A stretch of DNA of 64,000 nt from DASVRA01 sp036388855. Its GTDB lineage: Bacteria > Pseudomonadota > Alphaproteobacteria > Caulobacterales > Caulobacteraceae. Shown in pieces: positions 15,936 through 23,628 of the stretch (position 1 is its first letter; every line of letters starts with the position of its first letter). The DNA lies in assembly GCA_036388855.1 (NCBI GenBank), contig DASVRA010000033.1, forward strand, positions 1-64,000. The letters run 5' to 3'. A program made the position numbers and the translations under genes. A model generated the notes under the pieces. That model had not been told where the DNA came from and searched no databases. It was given only the letters and a program-made list of their open reading frames with translations.

Positions 15936-18206
15936 ATGGCGGAAATCGTCGGAACGGAAGACTCCGAAGCCCTGAACGGCGGCGCCGAGGCTGACCTGAT
16001 CACTGGTCTGGAGGGCAACGACAGCCTCGACGGCCGCGGCGGCCTCGACACCCTGCGCGGCGGGATCGGCGACGATGTCTACATCCTGCGCCAGCCCGAC
16101 GGAGAGGCGCAGGACGTGATCGAAGACGTCGCGGGGGAAGGCGTCGACACTATCATCTGGATCGCTGGCGACGGCTACATCGAGAACGAGGACGGCGGCT
16201 TCGACTTCAATCCCGAAGCGACGTTCGTGCTGCCGGACAACGTCGAGAACCTGATTGTCGACGCAAACCTCGAGCACAGCTTCATCAACGGCTACAGCGA
16301 GATCATCGGCAACGGGCTCGACAACGTCCTGACCGCAGGCGAATCCTACCACGAGAACGACGGTTCCTCGGACCTGTACGTGCTCGCCGACGCCGATCTC
16401 CATGGCGAGGGCGGCGATGACACGCTGAACGGCGGCGGCGGGTTCGACTACCTGGACGGCGGCGAGGGCGACGACCTGCTGGTCGGCAAGGTCGGCAACG
16501 ACGACATCGCCGGCCTTGCCGACACCGACATCCTGGACGGGGGCGAAGGCGCCGACACCATGATCGGCGGCTCCGGCGCGGATGAGTACTGGGCCGACCA
16601 GCTGGGCGATGTCATCATCGACACCGAGCCTTGGGAGCCAGGCGGGCCGCCGCCGCTCGGCAGCTTCGACGCCGATACGCTCTACTGGACCGGCGCGGGC
16701 TCCTTCGTGTTGCCGGACAACGTCGAGCTGATGTTCCTGCAGGATGGCGCCGACCAAGGCGTCGGCAACGGGCAGGGGAACTACATCCACAGCCGCTACG
16801 GCGACGACTTCTTCGGCGACGAGCCGCAGGGCCCCGGCGACGTCACGGTTGACGGCGCGGGAGGCGACGACACCCTGGCTGGCGGCGAGCGCGACGAAGC
16901 GACGGGGCTGGGCGGCGACGACCTGCTGCTGGGCGGTGACGGTAACGACCTGATCGCCGGGCGGAGCGGCGACGACCAGCTCCGCGGCGGCGACGGCAGC
17001 GATGAGGCAGTCGGCGACGATGGAGACGACAGCCTTGCGGGCGACGGCGGCGACGACTGGCTGAGCGGCGACGGCGGATCGGACTTTGTGGCCGGCGGCG
17101 AAGGGGCCGACATCCTGTTCGGCGGTGAGGGAGACGACACGCTCGAAGGCGGCGCCGCCCAGGATCGCTTCCACGGCGGCCTTGGGGCCGACCTGATCGA
17201 AGACTTCACCGACGGCGAAGACCTGCTGCTGGTGCAAGGCGGCATGGAAGCGGTCACCGAGATCCGGCAGGAGGGCGCCGATACGCTAGTCACCTTTGCC
17301 GACGGCGGCGTCACCCGCTTGGCTGGCGTGGACGCCGGCCTCATCACGGAGGCCGACTTCCTGGTGCTGCTGGCCGGTTCGGACGGCCGCGACGAGATTG
17401 ACGGCGGCAATGGCGACGACCTGATCGATGCGTGCCGGGACAGCGACATCGTCAAGAGCTTGGGAGGCAACGACCTGGTGCACGGCGGCGCGGGCAACGA
17501 CAGCCTCGACGGCGGCGAAGGCAACGACACGCTCGATGGCGGCGGCGGGCGCGACCGCCTGACCGGCGGCGCCGGCGCCGACACCTTCGTGCTCGACACA
17601 AGCAAGGACGTGGTGGTGGAAAAGTCCGGCGGCGGTGTGGACACCGTGGTCGCGCGCTTCAGCTACACGCTCGGGACCAACCTGGAGAACCTGGTGCTGC
17701 GAGGAGCCGTGGCCGGGCTGGTGCTGGAGGGGACCGGCAACGGCGCCGCCAATGGCATGGTGGGCTCCGAGGGCGACGACCGCCTGTGGGGTCTTGGCGG
17801 CCGCGACACCCTGGCCGGCGGAACCGGCCATGATCTGCTGCGCGGCGGCGGCGGCGGCGATCTGCTCCTTGGCGGCCCCGGAAGGGACAAGCTGGCGGGC
17901 GGCGGTGGAGGCGACGAGTTCCGCTTCCTCTCGCTTGAGAGCTCCGGCAGCCGCATCCTCGACTACGATGGGGCCGAGCAGGATCGGGTGGACATCTCCG
18001 CCATAGACGCAAACGTCTTACGGGGCGGAGATCAGGCCGCGCGCATCGTGGAGGCCCTGACCGGCCGCGCCGGCCAAGCGGTGCTCGCCTATGACGCCGC
18101 GCATGACAGGACCGAGTTCCGGCTGGATACGGACGGCGACGCGGCGGCGGACTTCGTGCTGACGTTCAGGGGGCACGTCGAAGCCTCGGATGCCTGGGCG
18201 CTTTAG
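15936..18206 (+). CDS. RTX (hemolysin-type calcium-binding) protein, complete
   Basis: Starting at the ATG at 15936 (GGGAGG at 15925-15930) gives 756 residues. There are at least four blocks of GGxGxDxLx repeats, separated by segments such as VLPDNVENLIVD that recur twice and resemble the linkers of bacterial RTX surface proteins. The C-terminus (FRLDTDGDAAADFVLTFRG, then a short hydrophobic tail) resembles the uncleaved type I secretion signal. No catalytic domain is visible, so it is probably structural or adhesive. Neither RTX gene in this window has a neighbouring type I exporter. It is 47 bases upstream of the dicarboxylate transporter gene, with no obvious terminator between. Confidence 0.85.
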   Translation: MAEIVGTEDSEALNGGAEADLITGLEGNDSLDGRGGLDTLRGGIGDDVYILRQPDGEAQDVIEDVAGEGVDTIIWIAGDGYIENEDGGFDFNPEATFVLPDNVENLIVDANLEHSFINGYSEIIGNGLDNVLTAGESYHENDGSSDLYVLADADLHGEGGDDTLNGGGGFDYLDGGEGDDLLVGKVGNDDIAGLADTDILDGGEGADTMIGGSGADEYWADQLGDVIIDTEPWEPGGPPPLGSFDADTLYWTGAGSFVLPDNVELMFLQDGADQGVGNGQGNYIHSRYGDDFFGDEPQGPGDVTVDGAGGDDTLAGGERDEATGLGGDDLLLGGDGNDLIAGRSGDDQLRGGDGSDEAVGDDGDDSLAGDGGDDWLSGDGGSDFVAGGEGADILFGGEGDDTLEGGAAQDRFHGGLGADLIEDFTDGEDLLLVQGGMEAVTEIRQEGADTLVTFADGGVTRLAGVDAGLITEADFLVLLAGSDGRDEIDGGNGDDLIDACRDSDIVKSLGGNDLVHGGAGNDSLDGGEGNDTLDGGGGRDRLTGGAGADTFVLDTSKDVVVEKSGGGVDTVVARFSYTLGTNLENLVLRGAVAGLVLEGTGNGAANGMVGSEGDDRLWGLGGRDTLAGGTGHDLLRGGGGGDLLLGGPGRDKLAGGGGGDEFRFLSLESSGSRILDYDGAEQDRVDISAIDANVLRGGDQAARIVEALTGRAGQAVLAYDAAHDRTEFRLDTDGDAAADFVLTFRGHVEASDAWAL

Positions 18207-18253
18207 AAGATGAACCCCCGCCTCCGCGGGCTGACATCCGGCGAGGAGCGCGT

Positions 18254-19549
18254 TTGCGCTTCCTGAAGCACCTTTACGTCCAGGTGCTGATCGCCATCGC
18301 GCTTGGCATCGCCGTGGGCGCGTTGTGGCCGCAGGCCGGGGTGGCGCTGAAGCCGCTCGGCGACGCCTTCGTGCGGCTGATCAAGATGATCATCGCGCCG
18401 GTGATCTTCTGCACCGTCACCGCCGGCATCGCGCACATGAGCGATCTGCGGAAGTTCGGCCGCGTCGGCGGCAAGGCGCTGGTCTATTTCGAGGCGGTGT
18501 CGACCCTGGCGCTGCTGATCGGCGTGGTGGTGGCGCTGGTTGTGCGGCCGGGGGCGGGCTTCGACATCGATCCCTCGACGCTCGATCCGAAGATCGCCGC
18601 CGGCTACGCCAGGCAGGCGGGCGATATGGGTCTGACCGAGCATCTGCTGGAGATTATTCCGGACACGTTCGTCAGCGCGTTTACCGGCGGCAACCTGTTG
18701 CAGGTGCTGTTGGTCGCCATCCTCACTGGGTTCGCCCTGACGCGGCTTGGCGAGTTTGGTCACAGAGTCACCGGCGGCATCGACGCGGCCTCGCAGGTGT
18801 TTTTCGCCGTCATCCGCATCGTGGTGCGCGCCGCGCCTGTCGGCGCGTTCGGGGCCATGGCCTTCACCATCGGCAAGTACGGGCTGGGCGCGCTGGTCCA
18901 GCTCGGGGCGCTGATCGGGACTTTCTACCTGACCTCGGCGCTGTTCGTGCTGCTGGGCCTGGGGGCGATCGCGGCGCTGGCGGGCTTCTCGATCCTGAAG
19001 TTCCTCGCCTACATCAAGGAGGAGCTGCTGATCGTGCTCGGCGCCTCCTCGTCGGAGGCGGTGCTGCCGCAGATGATGGACAAGCTCGAGCGGCTGGGCG
19101 CCTCCCGCCCGGTGGTGGGGCTGGTGATCCCCACTGGCTACAGCTTCAACCTCGACGGCACCAACATCTACATGACGCTGGCCACCCTGTTCCTGGCGCA
19201 GGCGACCAACACCCACCTCGGCTGGGGCCAGATCGCCACCCTGCTGCTGGTGGCGATGATCACCTCCAAGGGCGCGAGCGGGGTGACCGGCGCGGGCTTC
19301 ATCACGCTGGCCGCCACGCTGGCGGTGGTCCCGGCCATTCCGATCCAGGCGCTGGCGATCCTGGTCGGCGTCGACCGCTTCATGAGCGAATGCCGGGCGC
19401 TGACCAACGTGATCGGCAACGGGGTCGCGACGCTGGTGGTGGCGCGCTGGGAGGGCGAGCTCGACGGCGAGCGGATGGCGGCGGAGCTGAACGCCGGTCG
19501 CCGCGGGGCGCCCGCCGGGCCGGCGCTGGCGGGAGCGGAGCCGGATTGA
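18254..19549 (+). CDS. dctA: dicarboxylate/amino acid:cation symporter, DctA family
   Basis: The 431-residue inner-membrane protein carries the DAACS signature elements: the serine-rich loop ASSSEAVLPQM, then PTGYSFNLDGTNIYMT, LFLAQATN, and the C-terminal DRFMSECRALTNVIGN. It should import C4-dicarboxylates or acidic amino acids with sodium or protons. The start is TTG at 18254, preceded by GAGGAG at 18243-18248; no ATG is better placed. The stop overlaps the start of the next gene (TTGA). The substrate cannot be fixed from sequence alone, so the symbol is provisional. Confidence 0.85.
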   Translation: MRFLKHLYVQVLIAIALGIAVGALWPQAGVALKPLGDAFVRLIKMIIAPVIFCTVTAGIAHMSDLRKFGRVGGKALVYFEAVSTLALLIGVVVALVVRPGAGFDIDPSTLDPKIAAGYARQAGDMGLTEHLLEIIPDTFVSAFTGGNLLQVLLVAILTGFALTRLGEFGHRVTGGIDAASQVFFAVIRIVVRAAPVGAFGAMAFTIGKYGLGALVQLGALIGTFYLTSALFVLLGLGAIAALAGFSILKFLAYIKEELLIVLGASSSEAVLPQMMDKLERLGASRPVVGLVIPTGYSFNLDGTNIYMTLATLFLAQATNTHLGWGQIATLLLVAMITSKGASGVTGAGFITLAATLAVVPAIPIQALAILVGVDRFMSECRALTNVIGNGVATLVVARWEGELDGERMAAELNAGRRGAPAGPALAGAEPD

Positions 19550-20295
19550 TCCGGACGAGCGCCTTTCTCGTCCTGCTGCTGCTGACCGGGTGCGGCCGGG
19601 AAGCGGCGCTGGACCGGCTGGCGCCGGGCGAACGCGGGCGCGTCGCCGAGGTTATCTCCGGCCACTACGTCGAACTGGAGAGCGGGCTGGGCGTGCGCCT
19701 GGTGGGGCTGATCGCGCCCAAGGACGACGACCCCCACGCGGCCGAGAGCGAAGCGCTGCTGCGGCGGCTGGTGGACGGGCGGCAGGTGCAGTTGCTCTAC
19801 GGCGGACGGCGGCGCGACGACTACGACCGCGCGTTGGCCCACCTGAAGGTTGAGGGAAAGGGGCTTTGGGTGCAGCGGGCGATGCTGGAGGCGGGCGCGG
19901 CGCGGGTGAACAGCTGGCCCGACAATCGGGCGCTGGTAGGTGAGATGCTGGAGGCGGAGGCGAAGGCGCGGAACGCCGGCAAGGGGCTCTGGGCGCTGCC
20001 GGCCTACGCGGTGCGGCTGCCGCGCGAAGCCGACCCCGGCGAGTTCCAGATCATCGAGGGCCGCGTCCGGCGTGTGAGCGAGGCCGGTGAAGGCCGCGCG
20101 CTGGAGTTCGACGCCGAGTTCAGCGCCTACGTCTCCCCCCGCGACGTCCCTGACTTCGACCAGGCCGGCAAGTCCGCGGCGTCCTTCGCGGGCAAGCTGA
20201 TCCGCATCCGCGGCTACGTCCGCGACGGCTACGATGGTCCCGAACTGCGCCTCACTCACCCGGAACAGGTCGAGGTGCTGGAGCGGCGGCGATGA
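19546..20295 (+). CDS. thermonuclease (SNase)-like lipoprotein
   Basis: Using the TTG at 19546 that overlaps the dctA stop gives 249 residues. The first 17 residues form a lipoprotein signal (LLLTGC). Residues 25-150 match the staphylococcal nuclease OB-fold: VRLVGLIAPK, an acidic/Glu segment (DDDPHAAESEALLRRL), and DDYDRALAHL. The canonical arginine/glutamate catalytic set is only partly recognisable, so nuclease activity is uncertain. A second, C-terminal OB-like half (about 160-249) has no assignment. It ends with an ATGA overlap into the permease gene. Confidence 0.7.
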   Translation: MIRTSAFLVLLLLTGCGREAALDRLAPGERGRVAEVISGHYVELESGLGVRLVGLIAPKDDDPHAAESEALLRRLVDGRQVQLLYGGRRRDDYDRALAHLKVEGKGLWVQRAMLEAGAARVNSWPDNRALVGEMLEAEAKARNAGKGLWALPAYAVRLPREADPGEFQIIEGRVRRVSEAGEGRALEFDAEFSAYVSPRDVPDFDQAGKSAASFAGKLIRIRGYVRDGYDGPELRLTHPEQVEVLERRR

Positions 20296-21608
20296 CCACT
20301 CAGCCCGATACGGACGGCCGCGCCGCGCTCAGGCGAGGGCTCGGCCGCTGGGACCTGACGGCGCTGCTCGTCAACCTGGTGATCGGAGCGGGCGTGCTGG
20401 GCCTGCCGTCCAAGGCCTTTGCGGCGGTCGGCCTGTGGAGTTTCGCTGCCCTTGGCGCAGCCGCGTTGCTGGCGGCGGCGCTGGTGCTCTGCTTCGCCGA
20501 ACTCGGCAGCCGGTTCGAGGACACCGGCGGGCCCTACCTCTATGTGCGCTCCGCGTTCGGGGAGCTGCCGGGGTTCGCCGTCGGCTGGCTGGCTTTCGTC
20601 ACCCGGCCGCTGTCGGCGGCGACCCTGCTCAACCTGCTGATCACCTACGCGGCCGGCTATTGGCCTCCGCTTGCCGAGGATCCGTGGCGCATCCTGGCTC
20701 TGGGCGCCATCGTGGCCGCGCTCACGGGCGTCGCCCTGGCCGGAGTGCGCCAGAGCGCCTGGTCCAACAACCTGCTGACGCTGGCCAAGATCGGGGTGCT
20801 GCTGGCGGTGGCGGTTCCCGGCGTATTGATCGGCGCCGGCCTGCCCATGCCCGCGCCGGCGCCGCTGGAGCCGGGCGCCTTCACCCAGACCATCCTGCTG
20901 CTGATCTTCGCCTTCGTCGGGTTCGAGAGCGTGTCGATCGTGGCCGGAGAGGTCAGGGACCCGCGCCGCGCCTTCCCCTTCGCCGTGATCGCCGGCATGG
21001 GCTTCATCACCGCGCTCTACGCGGCCCTGCTGTTCGCCTGCGTCAAGCTGCTGCCGGGCCTTGCAGGGTCGGAACGCCCGATCGCCGACGCCGCCCGCGC
21101 GATGGGCGGCGAGGCCGCCTACCAGGCCGTGATCGCCGGCGCGGTTCCGGTCCTGCTGGGCAGCGTCGGCGCCACCATCCTGCTGATGCCGCGCCTGCTG
21201 TTCGCTCTGGCCGAGCGCGGCCAGGCGCCGCGCATGCTGGCGGCTGTGCACCCGCGCCGGCGCACGCCCTGGATCGCGATCCTGCTGTCGGGCGCGGTGG
21301 TGCTACTGACCACCCTTTTCAACGACTTCCTGAGCGCGCTGGTGTTCTCCACCACCACCCGCATCCTGATCTACATCGCCTGCGCGGCGGGGCTGCTGAG
21401 GCTCAGGGCCAAGCGCGACGCGCCGGAGGCGGCCTTCCGCGTCCCCTTCGGCGGGGCAGTCGCCGTTCTCGGCATGATCGGATGCGTGCTGGTGCTGGTG
21501 GTCGGCGGCTGGACGGCGTTGCCGCAGCTCGCGGGCGTGGTGGTTCTGGGATTCGCGCTGCTGGCGGCGACGCGCCTGCTCGAGCGGCGCCGAGCGCGTC
21601 ACCTTTAG
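20292..21608 (+). CDS. APC-superfamily amino acid permease
   Basis: The 438-residue protein has about 12 hydrophobic helices. The first-helix signature NLVIGAGVLGLPSKAF and a helix-6-like FAFVGFESVSIVAGEVRDPRR are typical of APC amino acid transporters. It should be a proton-coupled importer or exchanger in the inner membrane, with unknown substrate. It overlaps the nuclease gene by four bases (ATGA). dctA, the nuclease gene and this gene form one coupled unit. Confidence 0.85.
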   Translation: MTTQPDTDGRAALRRGLGRWDLTALLVNLVIGAGVLGLPSKAFAAVGLWSFAALGAAALLAAALVLCFAELGSRFEDTGGPYLYVRSAFGELPGFAVGWLAFVTRPLSAATLLNLLITYAAGYWPPLAEDPWRILALGAIVAALTGVALAGVRQSAWSNNLLTLAKIGVLLAVAVPGVLIGAGLPMPAPAPLEPGAFTQTILLLIFAFVGFESVSIVAGEVRDPRRAFPFAVIAGMGFITALYAALLFACVKLLPGLAGSERPIADAARAMGGEAAYQAVIAGAVPVLLGSVGATILLMPRLLFALAERGQAPRMLAAVHPRRRTPWIAILLSGAVVLLTTLFNDFLSALVFSTTTRILIYIACAAGLLRLRAKRDAPEAAFRVPFGGAVAVLGMIGCVLVLVVGGWTALPQLAGVVVLGFALLAATRLLERRRARHL

Positions 21609-21652
21609 CGACGCGCCTTGATCGGACGGGCGCGAAGCGCGATTTAGCGGCC

Positions 21653-22612
21653 ATGGTCACGGTGATCGACGTGAACGCGGCCCGCGCGCTGCGGCATCCG
21701 GAGAAGCGGGAGCGGCCGGACACGCCGGTGCTGCGCAAGCCCGACTGGATCCGGGTGCGGGCGCCGGGGTCGACGGGCTACTTGGAGACCCGCGCGATCG
21801 TGAAGTCCAAGGGGCTGGTCACCGTCTGCGAGGAGGCGGGGTGCCCCAACATCGGCGAGTGCTGGTCGGTGCGGCACGCCACCTTCATGATCATGGGCGA
21901 GACCTGCACGCGCGCCTGCGCCTTCTGCAACGTGCGCACCGGCCTGCCCAACGCGCTCGATCCGACCGAGCCGCTGCGGGTGGCGGACGCTACGCGCGAA
22001 ATGGGCTTGCGGCACGTGGTGGTGACCTCGGTGGACCGGGACGACTTGCCCGACGGTGGGGCGGAGCATTTCGCTCAGACGGTGCGAGCGATCCGGCGGG
22101 AAGCGCCGGGGACCACGATCGAGATCTTGACGCCGGACTTCCTGCGCAAGGCGGGGGCGGCGGAGGTGGTGATCGACGCCAGGCCCGACGTGTTCAACCA
22201 CAACCTGGAGACCGTGCCGCGGCTGTATCTGAGGATCAGGCCCGGCGCGCGCTATTACCATTCGCTGCGGCTGCTGGAGCGGGTGAAGGAGCGCGATCCG
22301 GCGCAGTTCACCAAGTCGGGCCTGATGGTGGGGCTGGGCGAGACCAAGGAAGAGGTGATGCAGGTGATGGACGACATGAGGTCGGCGGGCATCGACTTCA
22401 TCACCATCGGCCAATACCTGCAGCCCACCCGCAAGCACGCGGCGGTGGAACGCTTCGTCGATCCGGACGAATTCAGGGCCTATGAAGCCATCGCGCGGGC
22501 CAAGGGGTTCCTGATGGTGTCGGCGAGCCCGCTGACGCGCTCCTCGCACCATGCGGGCGAGGATTTCGCGCGGTTGAGGGCGGCGCGCGAGGCCCAGCTG
22601 GCGCGCGCCTAG
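21653..22612 (+). CDS. lipA: lipoyl synthase
   Basis: The 319-residue radical SAM enzyme inserts two sulfurs into octanoyl-lipoyl domains of 2-oxoacid dehydrogenases. All diagnostic motifs are present: the auxiliary cluster CxxxxxCPNIGEC, the radical SAM CxxxCxxC (CTRACAFC), and the C-terminal RSSHHAGE serine that ligates the auxiliary cluster. Length is usual for the family. The ATG at 21653 begins the conserved N-terminus. The COQ10-like gene begins six bases after its stop. Confidence 0.97.
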   Translation: MVTVIDVNAARALRHPEKRERPDTPVLRKPDWIRVRAPGSTGYLETRAIVKSKGLVTVCEEAGCPNIGECWSVRHATFMIMGETCTRACAFCNVRTGLPNALDPTEPLRVADATREMGLRHVVVTSVDRDDLPDGGAEHFAQTVRAIRREAPGTTIEILTPDFLRKAGAAEVVIDARPDVFNHNLETVPRLYLRIRPGARYYHSLRLLERVKERDPAQFTKSGLMVGLGETKEEVMQVMDDMRSAGIDFITIGQYLQPTRKHAAVERFVDPDEFRAYEAIARAKGFLMVSASPLTRSSHHAGEDFARLRAAREAQLARA

Positions 22613-22617
22613 AGCCT

Positions 22618-23079
22618 TTGCAGCGCACCACGGTCACCAAGATCCTGCCGTATGCGCCCGACCAGCTGTTCGCGCTGGTGGGGGAGGTGCGGGATTACCC
22701 TGAGTTCGTGCCCTGGGTGACGGGGATGCGCACCTGGAACACCGTCGAGCCGGTGCCCGGTGTGAGCCAGGTGGACGCGGAGGCGGAGGTGCGTTTCGCC
22801 TTCGCGCGCGAGCGGTTCGCCACCCGGGTGCGGCGGGACGCGGGCGCGCGGCGGATCGACGTGAACCTGCTCTACGGGCCGTTCCGAAGGCTGGTGAACC
22901 GCTGGGATTTCCGCGAGCATCCGGCGGGGACCGAGGTGGAGTTCCTGATCGAGTTCGAGTTCAAATCGCGGCTGCTGGAGAAGCTTTTGGCGGCCAACGC
23001 GCAGCGGGCGGCCGAGCGGATCATGCAGTGCTTCGAGGCGCGGGCGAAGGCGCTCTACGCGCCCGCTCCGACGGGCTGA
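22618..23079 (+). CDS. START-domain protein, COQ10 / RatA family
   Basis: The 153-residue protein spans a single START-like fold (polyketide cyclase/dehydrase). Family markers are LFALVGEVRDYPEFVPWV near the N-terminus and the C-terminal helix. Eukaryotic COQ10 chaperones ubiquinone. The E. coli homologue RatA was described as a toxin affecting 70S assembly, but in alphaproteobacteria next to lipA a quinone-related role is more likely (inference). It begins with TTG at 22618, six bases after lipA. Its 3' end overlaps the convergent cinA-like gene by 25 bases. Confidence 0.85.
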   Translation: MQRTTVTKILPYAPDQLFALVGEVRDYPEFVPWVTGMRTWNTVEPVPGVSQVDAEAEVRFAFARERFATRVRRDAGARRIDVNLLYGPFRRLVNRWDFREHPAGTEVEFLIEFEFKSRLLEKLLAANAQRAAERIMQCFEARAKALYAPAPTG

Positions 23080-23561
23080 AGCCGGGCCAGCAGCAGTTCG
23101 AGCGCGCGGCGGACACTCGCCTGCCGCACCGCCTCGCGGCCGAGGTCGCCGAAGCGGGCGGACTGGGCGAGGGTCTCCCTCTCGGGAAGCGCGGTGGCGA
23201 ACCAGACGAGGCCCACGGGCTTGTCGGGCGTGCCGCCGCCGGGGCCGGCGATGCCGGTGACGGAGACGGCAAGGCGGGCGGGGGTCTGCTTCAGCGCGCC
23301 TTCGGCCATGGCGCGGGCGACCGGTTCGGACACCGCGCCGTGCCTGGCGATCAGCTTGGGCTTGACCCGCAGCAGCGCCGTCTTGGCCGCATTGGAGTAG
23401 GCGACCAGGCCCGCCTCCACCACGTCCGATGAGCCCGGGACGGCGGTGAGCGCCGCGGCCACGAGGCCGCCCGTGCAGCTTTCGGCCGTCGCCAGGGTGA
23501 GGCCGGCGCGGCGGGCCTGTTCCAGAACCTGGCGGGCGAGGTCTAAGGTGTCGGCGGGCAC
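23055..23561 (-). CDS. pncC: CinA C-terminal-type nicotinamide-nucleotide amidase
   Basis: The 168-residue protein consists only of the CinA amidohydrolase domain. TAESCTGG at about 26-32, YSNAAK, GAVSEPVARAMAEG and GIAGPGGG are the conserved active-site segments. It deamidates nicotinamide mononucleotide to nicotinate mononucleotide in NAD recycling. The GTG start at 23561 has GAGGAGG about nine bases upstream; the longer open frame beyond it is not needed. It is convergent with the COQ10-like gene and divergent from the gene at 23629. Confidence 0.88.
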   Translation of the reverse strand: MPADTLDLARQVLEQARRAGLTLATAESCTGGLVAAALTAVPGSSDVVEAGLVAYSNAAKTALLRVKPKLIARHGAVSEPVARAMAEGALKQTPARLAVSVTGIAGPGGGTPDKPVGLVWFATALPERETLAQSARFGDLGREAVRQASVRRALELLLARLQPVGAGA

Positions 23562-23628
23562 GGGTGCGCCTCCTCGAGGGCTGGCGGGTGATCGGGCAAG
23601 CGACGCGGTCGCGCAAGGGGCGGCCGGG

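Noticed and set aside
16440..17160. Possible CRISPR-like or tandem nucleotide repeats
   Set aside because: The periodicity is the 27-base codon repeat of RTX nonapeptides and varies between units.
15669..17237. A 522-codon minus-strand open frame
   Set aside because: It is the complement of the RTX repeats and has no recognisable motif; Val/Ala-rich composition mirrors GGxGxDxL on the other strand.
23446..23628. Upstream in-frame extension of the membrane spermidine-synthase-like protein
   Set aside because: It overlaps the divergent pncC coding region and has low-complexity Ala/Arg content; the GTG at 23629 directly precedes the first membrane helix.
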